64,000 bases of DNA from VRUE01 sp963716735. Lineage in GTDB: Bacteria > Actinomycetota > Thermoleophilia > Solirubrobacterales > 70-9. This document shows, piece after piece, positions 1 to 8,549 of this stretch (within the stretch, counting starts at the first letter, position 1; each line of letters opens with the position of its first letter). The translations under genes and the position numbers were made by a program. Below the pieces are notes generated by a model. The model was not told the DNA's origin. It was given only the letters and a program-made list of their open reading frames with translations, and did not search any database. The stretch is taken from the NCBI GenBank assembly GCA_963716735.1, contig OY970321.1, forward strand, positions 372,001 to 436,000. The letters are read 5' to 3'.

Positions 1-1600
1 GCAGCGCCGAGAGCAACACGACGACGCCGATGAAGAGCGGCAGCTTTTCGGCGATCGCGGTGCCGAAGTCCTCGAAGATCGCGGTGATGCCGCCGACGTG
101 CACTTGGGCGCCGGTCTGCTGCTCGACCGGCGGGATCATCTCGTCGCGGATGTGGTCGAGCAGCTTGGTGGTGTCCTCGCTCTGCGGCGAAGTGGTGGGG
201 TAGACCTGGAAGACGCCGGTGTTCTTCGCCGGGTTGAGCATGACCGGCGTCGTGTCGGCGACGCCCTCTTCGCCTTCGAGCGTCTTGCTCAGCTCGACCA
301 GCGCCGCGTCTTCGCCCTTGCTCGGCAGCGCCGCGACGATCGAGAAGGGCCCGTTGAATCCCGGGCCAAATCCCTCCGCGAGCAGATCGTAGGCTTCGCG
401 CGTCGTCGTCCCCGCCGGGTCGGTGCCGGCGTCGTTGGAGCCGAGACGCAGGGAGAGGGTGGGAATGCAGAGGGCGATCAGCAGGCCGCCGGAGAGCAGG
501 GCCGAGAGAACCGGCCGCCGCTGGATCTCGCGGCTCCAGCGGAACCAGCGCGTGTCCTCGGCGGTCGACGGCTCGCGTTTTCCCAGCCCGGGGATGCGCA
601 GCCTGTCGACGCGGCGACCGGCGATCGTCAGCAGGGCCGGCAGCAGGGTCAGCGCCGCGATCATCGTGAACAGCACGGCGATCGCGGCAGCCATCGCGAC
701 CCCGTAGAGGAAGCTGAGGCCGAGCAGCCACATCCCCATCAAGGCGATGATCACGGTCACCCCGGCGAAGAGCACGGCGCGACCGGCGGTGTCGACCGCG
801 GCGATCGCGGCGTCGCGGGACTCCAGACCCTCGTCGAGGCCATTGCGGAAGCGGGTGAGGATGAAGAGGGCGTAGTCGATGCCGACGCCGAGGCCGATCA
901 TCGCCGCCAGCTGTGGCGCGAACTCGGCCGTGTCGAAGACGTGGGTGCCGAGCGTGACCAGGCTGAGCCCGACCCCGAGCGCGAACAGCGCCGTGATCAG
1001 CGGCAGGCCCATCGCCACGACCGAGCCGAAGGTGATCAGCAGGATGACCACCGCCGCCAGCAGGCCGATCATGAAGGAGGAATCGCCTTCTTCTTCGGCG
1101 CGAGCTTCCTCGACCGGCTGACCGCCGACCTCGACCTGCAATCCCCCGCCGGACGCCGCCTCGGCTGCGTTCATCACCCGTTCGGTGTCCTTCGTCTCCA
1201 GCTTTTCGGTCGTGGTGTCGAACTGGACGGTGGCGTAAGCGATCGTGCCGTCGTCGCTGATTGCCGCCGCGCCGCCGCTTTCGTAGGGGCTGGCGACTTC
1301 GCTCACGTGCGGGACCTTGGCGGCGGTGGCGAAGACGCCTTCCATCTCGCGCTTGACGGGCGCCGCCTCGACCCCGCGCTGAGCCTTGAAGACGATCGTC
1401 GCGGTATCGCCCGACTGCGCCGGGAACTTGTCTTCAAGCAGGTCGAAGGCTTCCTGCGAGTCGGAGGCGGGCAGCTTGAAGTCTTCGGAGAAGCTGGAGC
1501 CGGCCGAGCCGGCGATTATCAATACCCCGACCAGGGTGACGATCCAGCCGGCGATCACGATCGCACGGTGTCCGGTGGTCCAGGTGGCGAAGCGTCTCAT
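1..1600 (-). CDS. MMPL/RND-family membrane transporter (3' part outside window)
   Basis: Reading the minus strand gives an open frame from ATG 1600 to the window edge, about 533 residues, so the C-terminal part is missing. It starts with a transmembrane helix (IVIAGWIVTLVGVLII), then a large soluble domain (about residues 35-165), then a block of helices containing GLGVGIDYALFIL, the hallmark of the MMPL/RND helix pair with an Asp in the membrane, and a second soluble domain after about residue 385. This is the MmpL/HpnN-type architecture, used to export lipids or hydrophobic compounds with proton motive force; the substrate cannot be told. An in-frame ATG at 1639 would add 13 residues, but a TACGGT box (minus strand, 1611-1616) lies 10 nt before ATG 1600, favouring 1600. 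It is divergent from the fakA-like gene. Confidence 0.85.
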   Translation of the reverse strand, partial: MRRFATWTTGHRAIVIAGWIVTLVGVLIIAGSAGSSFSEDFKLPASDSQEAFDLLEDKFPAQSGDTATIVFKAQRGVEAAPVKREMEGVFATAAKVPHVSEVASPYESGGAAAISDDGTIAYATVQFDTTTEKLETKDTERVMNAAEAASGGGLQVEVGGQPVEEARAEEEGDSSFMIGLLAAVVILLITFGSVVAMGLPLITALFALGVGLSLVTLGTHVFDTAEFAPQLAAMIGLGVGIDYALFILTRFRNGLDEGLESRDAAIAAVDTAGRAVLFAGVTVIIALMGMWLLGLSFLYGVAMAAAIAVLFTMIAALTLLPALLTIAGRRVDRLRIPGLGKREPSTAEDTRWFRWSREIQRRPVLSALLSGGLLIALCIPTLSLRLGSNDAGTDPAGTTTREAYDLLAEGFGPGFNGPFSIVAALPSKGEDAALVELSKTLEGEEGVADTTPVMLNPAKNTGVFQVYPTTSPQSEDTTKLLDHIRDEMIPPVEQQTGAQVHVGGITAIFEDFGTAIAEKLPLFIGVVVLLSAL

Positions 1601-1666
1601 CGAGCGTCGCACCGTAGCGAACCCAGTCGGTCGCTTCATCTGAGAGGCGCATCCGCCGATGGCAGC

Positions 1667-1672
1667 TAGATT
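1667..1672 (+). promoter_or_regulatory. -10 box of fakA-like gene
   Basis: TAGATT ends 7 nt before ATG 1680. This spacing places the transcript start at or next to the A of the start codon, so the mRNA is probably leaderless and 1680 rather than ATG 1659 is the likely start. No Shine-Dalgarno is seen. Confidence 0.5.
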
Positions 1673-1679
1673 TCGAGCG

Positions 1680-3311
1680 ATGCCCGATCCCTCGATCGCG
1701 CGCTTCCGGCGCGTCGTCACGTCCGCCTATGCCCACCTGGAGGAGCGCCGCCAGGAGGTCAATGATCTCAACGTGTTCCCGGTCGCCGATGGCGATACCG
1801 GCGACAACATGGCGATGACGATGCGTGCCGTGATGGAGGAGCTCGATCGTCTCGACGGCCTCGAGGTCGACGAGGTCGGCCGCACCGAGCTCGTTCAGGC
1901 GCTGGCGCGGGCGGCGCTGATGGGAGCGCGGGGAAACTCCGGCGTGATTCTCAGTCAGATCGTCCGCGGGGCCGCCGAGGAGCTCGCTAGCCGGCCCGGC
2001 GAGCTGGTCGATCCGGTGCTCGTCGCATCCGCCTTCGCCAGCGCGGCCGACGCTGCCTATGCCTCGGTTCGCGATCCTGCCGAGGGCACGATGCTGACCG
2101 TCTTCCGCGAGATGGCGCACTCGATCGCCCGCCAGCTCGCCCACCTCGAGGCAGACAAGCAGCGGCTCGGCCAAGGGGTCAGCGACGAGCAGCAGGACGC
2201 GGTCCTCGCCGAGGTCCTCGAGCAGGCGATCGCCGACGGCCAGCGCGCGGTGGAGCGGACCCCGGAGCAGCTCGAGGTGTTGCGTCAGTCGGGCGTCGTC
2301 GACGCCGGTGGCTATGGCCTGGTGCTGATCCTCGCCGGAGTGGTCGCGGGGCTGCGCGGCGATGGAGCCGCGGCCCCCGAGGTCTCTCACCACGAGGCGC
2401 CGCCGCTGAGCCGCCCCCACCACGAGGACAGCCGCTACCGCTACTGCACCAACTTCATCGTCTCCGGCACCGGACTCGCCGCTCGTGACTTCCTACCTCA
2501 CCTGGAGGGACTGGGCGACTCGGTGCTTGTCGTCGGCGACGAGGCGACGCTCAAGGTCCACGTCCACACCGACGAGCCCGAAGCCGCCGTGGCGCTGTTC
2601 GAGGGTACGGGTACGGTGACCAATCTCGACGTCGCCGACATGCGCGAGCAGATCGCCGAGCGTCAGGCCCGACTGGGAGGCGGGCGGACGGGTGCTCTCG
2701 CGGTGGCGGCCGGCGATGGTCTCGAGCGGCTCTTCGCCGAGCTGGGCGCGCACGTGGTGCATGGCGGCGAGACCCTCAACCCGTCCACCTACGAGTTGCT
2801 GGCGGGCATCCACGAGGTGCCGGCGGAGGAGGTGTTGGTTCTGCCCAGCTCCTCGAACGTGATCATGGCGGCCGAGCGCGCCTGCGAGCTGTCCGAGAAG
2901 CCGGCGCGGGTGGTCGCCGCGACGTCGCAGCAGGCCGGACTGCTTGCGCTGGTCGAGCTGGACTCGGTGGCTTCCGCCGAAGAGAACGCTGAGCGGCTGG
3001 CGGCGGCCCTCGACGGAATCGTTTCCGGCGGCGTGGCCCCGGCCGCCCGCGACGACGCACAGGGGCGCTTCCGCACTGGGGACGCGGTCGGCTTCGCCGG
3101 CGAGGAGATCGTCGCCTGGGGCGGTGCCGGTTCGACCCTCGCGACGACCCTCGCGCGGCTCGCCGAGGATGCCGAGATCGTCACCGTCCTCGCCGGCAAG
3201 GACGCTCCGATCCCGCTCGAGGAGATCGACACCCACGTGCCGGACGGGGTCGAGGTCGAGACCCACGAGGGTGGACAGCCGAGCTGGTGGTGGCTGCTAG
3301 CCGCCCAGTAG
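1680..3311 (+). CDS. fakA: DAK2/DegV-type fatty acid kinase-like protein (YloV/FakA family)
   Basis: Protein of 543 aa. The N-terminal DhaL-like domain carries the Mg-nucleotide binding motif DGDTGDNM (residues 37-44) and the GARGNSGVILSQ loop (about 85-96), both diagnostic of the YloV/FakA family. The C-terminal half (about 260-540) matches the family's second, phosphatase-like half. By family knowledge FakA phosphorylates fatty acids bound to a DegV-type FakB partner, giving acyl-phosphate for PlsX/PlsY phospholipid synthesis; no FakB gene is in the window, but plsX and acpP are 7 kb downstream. The next gene, recG, starts inside its 3' end, as in the classical yloV-recG pair. An upstream ATG at 1659 is in frame; 1680 is preferred because of the -10 box. 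The kinase role is inferred from family only. Confidence 0.85.
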   Translation: MPDPSIARFRRVVTSAYAHLEERRQEVNDLNVFPVADGDTGDNMAMTMRAVMEELDRLDGLEVDEVGRTELVQALARAALMGARGNSGVILSQIVRGAAEELASRPGELVDPVLVASAFASAADAAYASVRDPAEGTMLTVFREMAHSIARQLAHLEADKQRLGQGVSDEQQDAVLAEVLEQAIADGQRAVERTPEQLEVLRQSGVVDAGGYGLVLILAGVVAGLRGDGAAAPEVSHHEAPPLSRPHHEDSRYRYCTNFIVSGTGLAARDFLPHLEGLGDSVLVVGDEATLKVHVHTDEPEAAVALFEGTGTVTNLDVADMREQIAERQARLGGGRTGALAVAAGDGLERLFAELGAHVVHGGETLNPSTYELLAGIHEVPAEEVLVLPSSSNVIMAAERACELSEKPARVVAATSQQAGLLALVELDSVASAEENAERLAAALDGIVSGGVAPAARDDAQGRFRTGDAVGFAGEEIVAWGGAGSTLATTLARLAEDAEIVTVLAGKDAPIPLEEIDTHVPDGVEVETHEGGQPSWWWLLAAQ

Positions 3312-5446
3312 CCCGCTCCTTCGCCGGCGCTTCGGAGCTGACGAGGGAGCAGCTGCTCGATTGCCCCGTCCACTGGCCGCGCCCCAGTGCGCTCGACATC
3401 TCCCTGGAGGCTCTAGAAGGAGTTGGGCCCAAGCTGGCGGCGGCGGCCGGAGAGGCGGGTATCGGGACCGTCGGCGATCTGCTGTTGCGGTTCCCCCACA
3501 GTCATCGGGACCGGACGATCGTTCCGGTGGCCGGCTTGGAGCCGAAAAGGCAGGCGACCATCCTCGTCGAGGTGCTTGGGAGCCCGAGCAATTTCCGCCG
3601 TCGTGGTCTCTCGATCCTCTCGGTCAAAGTCGGCGACGACTCAGGGTCGGTTCGGGCTACCTGGTTCAACCAGCCTTGGGTGGCGCAGAAGCTGTCACCT
3701 CGAGCGTCTCTCCTGATCACCGGCTCCAAAGACAAACGCGGGTTCAGGGTTTCGGAATACGAGGTGATGGCGGAGGGCGGTCCCGCCCGCTCTTCGTCCG
3801 GCTCTCTCGTTCCGGTGCACCCGGCAACCGAGGCACTCAAAGCCCAGAGGATTCGACTGTGGATGGAGCAGGCCGTGCGCTGGGTGGGGAACGTACTCGA
3901 GCCGTTGCCGGTGGAGTTGCGCTTGCGCAGGGGACTTGCCCTTGCTTCGGATGCGGTCAAAGCTGTGCATTTCCCCGAGGACGAGGAGGACGTCGAGGAG
4001 GCGCGCAAGCGGCTGGCGTTCGAAGAGCTGTTCCTCTACCAGGCGCTGCTCACGACCCGGAAGCAATCGCACCGCACGACGCGGCCGGCACCGAAGCTCG
4101 GCAAGCCCGGCGAGCCGGTGGGGCGCTGGATCGAGTCTCTGCCTTTCGAGCCGACGAGGGATCAGCTGAAGGCGTTCGATGAGATCGATGTGGATCTCGA
4201 CTCCGGGGAGCCGATGCAGCGGTTGCTCATGGGGGAGGTCGGATCCGGCAAGACGGTGGTCGCCCTCTACTCGATGCTGCGCGCTCTCGAAGCGGGCTTC
4301 CAGGCTGTCCTCATGGCGCCGACCGAGACGCTTGCTGAGCAGCATGCGATCACGCTGGGGAAGCTGCTGGCCGAGGAGGCGACGCCGTTCGCCCTCTTGA
4401 CCGGGGCGACTCCGGCGGTGCGGCGCAGGGAAGCGCTCGACCGGCTTGCCAGTGGCGAGCTCGGGCTGGTCGTCGGAACTCATGCGTTGGTCGAGCCGGA
4501 CGTCGAGTTCGCGCGACTGGGCCTCTGTGTGGTCGACGAGCAGCATCGCTTCGGCGTGGAGCAGCGGCAGGCGCTGGACTCGAAGGGGGTGGAGGGGATG
4601 GCGCCGCACGTGCTGCATATGACGGCCACGCCGATTCCGCGCACCCTCTCGTTGACCGCCTACGGCGATCTTGACACGACCGCCCTACATGAGCTGCCCG
4701 CCGGTCGCCAGCCGATCGAGACGCGGGTGGTGGAGGAGGACGACCGTGCCGCCGCCTACGAGTTCGTCCGCGCTCAGCTGCGCGAGGGTCGGCAGGCGTT
4801 CGTCGTCTGCCCGCTGGTCGAGGAGTCGGAGAAGATCCAAGGGCGGGCCGCCGAGGTCGAGGCCGAGCGGCTGGCCCGCGAGGAGCTGGACGGTTTCACG
4901 CTCGGAGTGATCCACGGCCAGATGCCCTCCGCGCAGAAGGCCGAGGCGATGGAGGCATTCGTCTCGGGTGTCACCGACGTTCTGGTCGCGACCACCGTGA
5001 TCGAGGTCGGCATCGACGTGCCCAATGCCACGGCGATGATCATTGAGGGGGCCGAGCGCTACGGCATCTCCCAGCTGCACCAGCTGCGCGGGCGGGTCGG
5101 GCGCGGCGCGCACCGGTCGTACTGCCTGCTCTTCCCGGAAGAAGCCGGCGGCATGGCGCGGCGGCGCCTCAAGGCCGTCGAGCGTGAGCGCGACGGCTTC
5201 AAGCTCGCCGAGGTCGACCTGACGCTGCGCGGCGAGGGCGAGGTGCTGGGAACCCGCCAGCACGGCCTGCCGCGCTTCGCCGTGGCGGAGCTGCCAGAGG
5301 AAACGCCGACCCTGATCGCGGCACGCGATGAGGTGCTGTCCCTGCTGCATCGCCATGGGTCGCTTGACTCGCCCGAGCTGGGACCGATGCTGGAGGCTGC
5401 CCGCCGCCGCTTTGGCACCGGCGAGGCAGACCCGATAGCACTCTGA
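3287..5446 (+). CDS. recG: ATP-dependent DNA helicase RecG
   Basis: 719-aa protein, normal for RecG. An N-terminal wedge/OB region begins with a helix-hairpin-helix-like LEGVGPKLAAAAGEAGI (about residues 43-60). The helicase core has Walker A GEVGSGKT (about 315-322), the RecG/Mfd-type DEQH box in VVDEQHRFG (about 413-421), TATPIPRTL (motif III) and GRVGRGAHRSYCLL (motif VI). RecG remodels stalled replication forks and Holliday junctions. The GTG at 3287 overlaps the upstream fakA-like gene by 25 nt; a start further in is possible because the first 35 residues are not typical of the family. rsmD follows after 2 nt, so fakA-recG-rsmD-coaD probably form one operon. Confidence 0.95.
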   Translation: MVAASRPVARSFAGASELTREQLLDCPVHWPRPSALDISLEALEGVGPKLAAAAGEAGIGTVGDLLLRFPHSHRDRTIVPVAGLEPKRQATILVEVLGSPSNFRRRGLSILSVKVGDDSGSVRATWFNQPWVAQKLSPRASLLITGSKDKRGFRVSEYEVMAEGGPARSSSGSLVPVHPATEALKAQRIRLWMEQAVRWVGNVLEPLPVELRLRRGLALASDAVKAVHFPEDEEDVEEARKRLAFEELFLYQALLTTRKQSHRTTRPAPKLGKPGEPVGRWIESLPFEPTRDQLKAFDEIDVDLDSGEPMQRLLMGEVGSGKTVVALYSMLRALEAGFQAVLMAPTETLAEQHAITLGKLLAEEATPFALLTGATPAVRRREALDRLASGELGLVVGTHALVEPDVEFARLGLCVVDEQHRFGVEQRQALDSKGVEGMAPHVLHMTATPIPRTLSLTAYGDLDTTALHELPAGRQPIETRVVEEDDRAAAYEFVRAQLREGRQAFVVCPLVEESEKIQGRAAEVEAERLAREELDGFTLGVIHGQMPSAQKAEAMEAFVSGVTDVLVATTVIEVGIDVPNATAMIIEGAERYGISQLHQLRGRVGRGAHRSYCLLFPEEAGGMARRRLKAVERERDGFKLAEVDLTLRGEGEVLGTRQHGLPRFAVAELPEETPTLIAARDEVLSLLHRHGSLDSPELGPMLEAARRRFGTGEADPIAL

Positions 5447-5448
5447 CC

Positions 5449-5979
5449 GTGAGAGTGATCGCCGGAGAGTTGAAGGGGCAGCGTCTGGTCGCGCCACGCG
5501 GCTGGAAGGTGCGGCCGACCTCGGACCGGGTTCGGGAGGCGGTGTTCTCGGCCCTCGGCGAGGTCGCCGGGGCCCGTGTGCTCGACCTCTACTGCGGCAC
5601 CGGGGCGCTCGCGATCGAGGCGCTCTCACGCGGCGCGGCGGGGGCTGTTTTGGTCGATCGAGACGTCAGGCCGGCGCTGGGCAACGTCGAGCGACTTGGC
5701 CTCGGCGAGCGGGTGGAGCTGGTGCGCGCGGACGCATCCCGCTGGCTCTCGAGCGCCACGTCGGCACGCTTCGACCTCGTCTTTGTCGACGCCCCCTATA
5801 AACTCGCCGATCGCGTGGGGCAGGAACTGAATACACATCTGCCCCGGCTTCTCGCAAGCGGGGGCCGGGCAATCGTCGAGAGCGGTGCTCGTCGCCCGTT
5901 GCGTATCGACTCCCTGGAGCCGTTGCGCCGGCGCCGTTACGGCGCCACCGACGTCTCCTTCTACGGAGAGTCGAGCTGA
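5449..5979 (+). CDS. rsmD: 16S rRNA (guanine966-N2)-methyltransferase RsmD
   Basis: 176 aa, GTG start 2 nt after the recG stop. The protein opens with RVIAGELKGQRL, typical of RsmD, has the SAM-binding motif DLYCGTGALAIEALSRGA (about residues 44-61) and a catalytic-loop DAPY (about 113-116), a known variant of the DPPY motif of N2-guanine and N6-adenine methyltransferases. It methylates G966 of 16S rRNA in the assembled small subunit. Its last base overlaps the ATG of coaD; the rsmD-coaD pair is conserved in many bacteria. Confidence 0.92.
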   Translation: MRVIAGELKGQRLVAPRGWKVRPTSDRVREAVFSALGEVAGARVLDLYCGTGALAIEALSRGAAGAVLVDRDVRPALGNVERLGLGERVELVRADASRWLSSATSARFDLVFVDAPYKLADRVGQELNTHLPRLLASGGRAIVESGARRPLRIDSLEPLRRRRYGATDVSFYGESS

Positions 5980-6479
5980 TGGCCGAGCGCGACGGGACCG
6001 TGGTCTGTCCGGGCAGCTATGACCCGGTCACCAACGGACACCTGGACATCATCAAGCGCACCTCGCAGGTCTTCGAGCGGGTCGTCGTCGGCGTCGTCAA
6101 CAACCCGATCCGCAAGGACAAGACGTTGTTCACCGCCGAGGAGCGTCAGGCTCTGATCGGCGAGGCGACCGCCGAGCTCGCCAACGTCGAGGTCCAGATC
6201 TTCTCCAACCTGCTGGTCGAGTTCGCTCGCGAACTGGGGGCGAAAGCGATCGTCAAGGGCCTGCGTGCGATTTCAGACTTCGAGTACGAGTTCGAGATGG
6301 CGCAGCTCAACCGCAAGCTCGACCCGGGGATCGAGAGCATCTACATGATCTCTTCGCCGCATTACAGCTTCCTTTCCTCGACCGGAGTGAAGGAAATGGC
6401 GACCTTTGGCGGCGACGTCTCTGACCTTGTTCCCGGCCCGGTGGCAGCCGCGATGACGGACCGCCTGGGCGAAAGGTAG
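5979..6479 (+). CDS. coaD: Phosphopantetheine adenylyltransferase
   Basis: 166 aa. The nucleotidyltransferase motif PGSYDPVTNGHLDI (residues 11-24) contains the T/HxGH-type active site, and the C-terminal SSPHYSFLSSTGVKE segment is characteristic of CoaD. The enzyme transfers AMP from ATP to 4'-phosphopantetheine, the penultimate step of CoA synthesis. The start codon overlaps the rsmD stop by one base (TGATGG). About 106 nt separate it from the next gene, so the operon likely ends here. Confidence 0.95.
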   Translation: MAERDGTVVCPGSYDPVTNGHLDIIKRTSQVFERVVVGVVNNPIRKDKTLFTAEERQALIGEATAELANVEVQIFSNLLVEFARELGAKAIVKGLRAISDFEYEFEMAQLNRKLDPGIESIYMISSPHYSFLSSTGVKEMATFGGDVSDLVPGPVAAAMTDRLGER

Positions 6480-6567
6480 GCTTTCTGCTGACCGTCGCCC
6501 CCGTGGGCGAGAGTTTGCAAAAAGCCGAGGAAATCACGGCTTCTTCACCGAAAGTGCCTCTGACACG

Positions 6568-6573
6568 TAGGCT
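6568..6573 (+). promoter_or_regulatory. -10 box of sepIVA-like gene
   Basis: TAGGCT, 12 nt before ATG 6586, would give a 5' leader of only about 5 nt. No convincing -35 hexamer is seen at the expected distance. Confidence 0.4.
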
Positions 6574-6585
6574 TACGCCCTGTTA

Positions 6586-7068
6586 ATGGACGTTCTCGTT
6601 CTCATAGACAAGCTGGACGACGTCGTCCACAACGCCCGACCCGTGCCCCTCACGGATCAGGTTCGCGTGGACCGCGAGGAGATCTACGACCTCCTCGACC
6701 AGATGCGCGCGACGATCCCCGAGGAGATCAAGCAGGCGCGCTGGATCGTCAAGGAGCGCCAGGAGATGCTCGCCGAGGCCAAACGCGAGGCGGAGCGGAT
6801 CGTGCGCGAGGCGCGTGAGCAGCAGGCCCGCCTGATCTCCGACGAGGAGGTCACCAAGCAGGCCGAGCGTGCCGCCGACGAGATCGTCGAGGACGCCCGC
6901 ACGAGGGAGCGCGAGATCCGCCTCGGCGCCGAGGACTACGCCGACGAGATCCTCAACACCCTCGAGGTCAACCTTCAGAAGTTCCTCGCGGCCGTGCAGC
7001 GCGGCCGCGACCGGCTCGCCGGCCGTGACGAAGAGCAGCCGGTCGCCGAGCTGGACGAGCAGCCTTAG
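6586..7068 (+). CDS. SepIVA/DivIVA-like coiled-coil protein
   Basis: 160 aa, almost entirely charged heptad-like helix (about residues 35-145) with no membrane segment. The N-terminus (MDVLVLIDKLDDVVHNARPV) and the segment REEIYDLLDQMRATIPEEIKQARWI resemble the actinobacterial DivIVA-domain protein SepIVA. In mycobacteria sepIVA lies immediately before DUF177 and near rpmF-rnc-smc; here the same neighbours are present, which supports orthology. SepIVA acts in septation and cell envelope assembly. Such proteins are often mis-named F0 subunit B because of the coiled coil. The family assignment is by sequence resemblance plus synteny; the cell-division role is inference. Confidence 0.7.
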   Translation: MDVLVLIDKLDDVVHNARPVPLTDQVRVDREEIYDLLDQMRATIPEEIKQARWIVKERQEMLAEAKREAERIVREAREQQARLISDEEVTKQAERAADEIVEDARTREREIRLGAEDYADEILNTLEVNLQKFLAAVQRGRDRLAGRDEEQPVAELDEQP

Positions 7069-7082
7069 TCGAGTTTCAGTGG

Positions 7083-7209
7083 GGGCGAGGATCGGGTGCC
7101 CCTCCTGCTTGCTGGGTTTTTCGCCAGAGAAGTCGGTGGCTGTCCGCGCGGCGCTGGTGGGGCGAAAAAGAGGACGCCGCTGCGCAGGAGGGGCATCCGA
7201 TCCTCGCCC
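7083..7209. repeat. Long imperfect inverted repeat between convergent sepIVA-like and yceD genes
   Basis: Arms 7083-7108 and 7184-7209 are complementary over 26 nt with one mismatch. An inner pair (7117-7125 TTTTTCGCC and 7161-7169 GGCGAAAAA) can also pair. RNA from either strand would fold into one long stem, so a bidirectional terminator is the simplest reading, although no T-run follows the outer stem. Confidence 0.75.
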
Positions 7210-7222
7210 TCTTGATGCGCTG

Positions 7223-7753
7223 TTACTGCTGGTCCAGCTTGAGCTCTTTGAGCTTGTTCCAGCGGGGGTCGATGCTTTCGTCGTGGTTGTGGTCCTCGGG
7301 ATTGACGTCGTTCAGGGACTCGCCACAGACTGGGCAGAGGCCAGCGCAGTCGGGGCGACAAAGGATGCGCGCTGGAAGAGCCAGGATCGCTGCGTCGTGG
7401 GCCCAGCGGCCCAGATCGAGCTCGTCCTCGACCACGTAGGGGCTGCGCAGCTCCTCGTCGTCCGTGTCGGATTGGTCGACCTCGCGGGCGTCAACCTCGG
7501 TCTCCACCGCGGCCTCCTCGAGGCAGCGCATGCAGGGTCCCTCGACGCGGAGCGGAAAGCGCAGCCTGAACGCGTAGCCGTTGCTGGGTCGGGAGACGTC
7601 GAGCCTCGCCTCGAGTGCGTCGCCCTGCGGGGCGTAGGTCTGCCCACCCAGCTCCAGCGGCTCGAGCCGGATGGGGACGTCGAAGCGAGCCCCCTCCCCA
7701 TGGCTGAGCGAGAGACGTGCAAGGTCGATGATCGTGGTTGGCGTCTTGGCCAT
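7223..7753 (-). CDS. yceD: DUF177 (YceD) family protein
   Basis: 176 aa. The central GPCMRCLEE (Cys74, Cys77) is the signature of DUF177/YceD, and the C-terminus adds CRPDCAGLCPVCGESLN (Cys132, 136, 140, 143), a possible zinc-binding cluster. The family is linked to 23S rRNA accumulation and ribosome assembly and is nearly always directly upstream of rpmF in the same direction. Here it is on the opposite strand, convergent with the sepIVA-like gene, with a methyltransferase gene between it and rpmF. The tail NKLKELKLDQQ is typical of actinobacterial members. Confidence 0.85.
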   Translation of the reverse strand: MAKTPTTIIDLARLSLSHGEGARFDVPIRLEPLELGGQTYAPQGDALEARLDVSRPSNGYAFRLRFPLRVEGPCMRCLEEAAVETEVDAREVDQSDTDDEELRSPYVVEDELDLGRWAHDAAILALPARILCRPDCAGLCPVCGESLNDVNPEDHNHDESIDPRWNKLKELKLDQQ

Positions 7754-7808
7754 TGCGAGCTCCTCCGCCCTGCCGCTTACGATGGCACCCTCGCAACGAG
7801 ATTACGAA

Positions 7809-8303
7809 ATGGGTCAATTCGACTGGACACCGGACGAGTACCTGGAGCGGATTCGCGCCAGGCTCCCGCGCTACGACGAGCTGCAGGAGCAGGCCGTGGC
7901 CGCGATCCCCTTCCCGCCCGAGCGGGTGCTCGAGCTGGGAATGGGCACCGGCGAAACGACCCGGCGCCTGATCGAGGCCTACCCCGACTCCTGGGTGGTC
8001 GGGCTCGACGCCAGTCCCGACATGGTCTTTCGGGCCCGCCAGAGCTATGACGACGTGCAGTTGGCCCGCATGGAGGATCCGCTCCCCGACGGCCCCTGGG
8101 ACCTGGTCATCTCGGTGCTCTCGGTCAACGATCTCGACGACGAGCAGAAGAAAGCCCTCTTCCGGCGGGTCAAGGACCACTCCCGCTCCCTGGTCATCGG
8201 CGACGTTTTCGAGAATGACCAGCTGGGCAACCTGGTGGAGTGGTGCGGAGGCGAAGTCACCTGGCAGGCGGATGGCCTGGCGGTCGTGCGCGCCACGTAC
8301 TGA
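7809..8303 (+). CDS. Class I SAM-dependent methyltransferase
   Basis: 164 aa from ATG 7809; an alternative ATG at 7782 adds 9 residues. The Rossmann motif I is VLELGMGTGETTRRL (about residues 40-54), followed by an acidic residue ending beta-2 (VVGLDASPDMV) and DLVISVLSVNDL at motif IV. It looks like a small-molecule type-11/25 methyltransferase; the substrate is unknown. It is divergent from yceD (55 nt between starts) and ends 31 nt before rpmF, whose own -10 box lies in that gap. Confidence 0.8.
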   Translation: MGQFDWTPDEYLERIRARLPRYDELQEQAVAAIPFPPERVLELGMGTGETTRRLIEAYPDSWVVGLDASPDMVFRARQSYDDVQLARMEDPLPDGPWDLVISVLSVNDLDDEQKKALFRRVKDHSRSLVIGDVFENDQLGNLVEWCGGEVTWQADGLAVVRATY

Positions 8304-8319
8304 GCGGCTCGCCACCCGC

Positions 8320-8325
8320 TACCAT
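8320..8325 (+). promoter_or_regulatory. -10 box of rpmF operon
   Basis: TACCAT, 9 nt before ATG 8335. It probably drives rpmF-plsX-acpP-rnc with a leader of at most a few nucleotides. Confidence 0.45.
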
Positions 8326-8334
8326 GCCCGACTC

Positions 8335-8547
8335 ATGGCCGTCCCGAAGAAGAGAACTTCCCGCACGCGGCGGGATAAGCGGCGGGCCAACCACAAGGCC
8401 GGCAAGGCGCGCCTCAACAATTGTCCGAGGTGCCACAGCCCACGCCTTCCGCATCGGGTCTGCCCGACCTGCGGCACCTACAAGGGTCGTGAGGTGATCG
8501 AGCACTCGATCGTCGACCCGACCGCGCCGGCGCCCGACACCGAGTAG
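8335..8547 (+). CDS. rpmF: 50S ribosomal protein L32
   Basis: 70 aa. It begins AVPKKRTSRTRRDKRRANHK, the invariant L32 N-terminus, and has four cysteines in two CxxC pairs (30/33 and 43/46), the zinc-ribbon form of L32. L32 is a late-assembling large-subunit protein near the peptidyl transferase region. plsX starts 2 nt after its stop, the conserved rpmF-plsX coupling of ribosome and lipid genes. Confidence 0.97.
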   Translation: MAVPKKRTSRTRRDKRRANHKAGKARLNNCPRCHSPRLPHRVCPTCGTYKGREVIEHSIVDPTAPAPDTE

Positions 8548-8549
8548 AG

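Noticed and set aside
98..1669. Long plus-strand open frame (about 520 codons)
   Set aside because: It is antisense to the MMPL transporter; the protein is Arg/Asp/His-rich nonsense with no domain, a by-product of high G+C codon bias.
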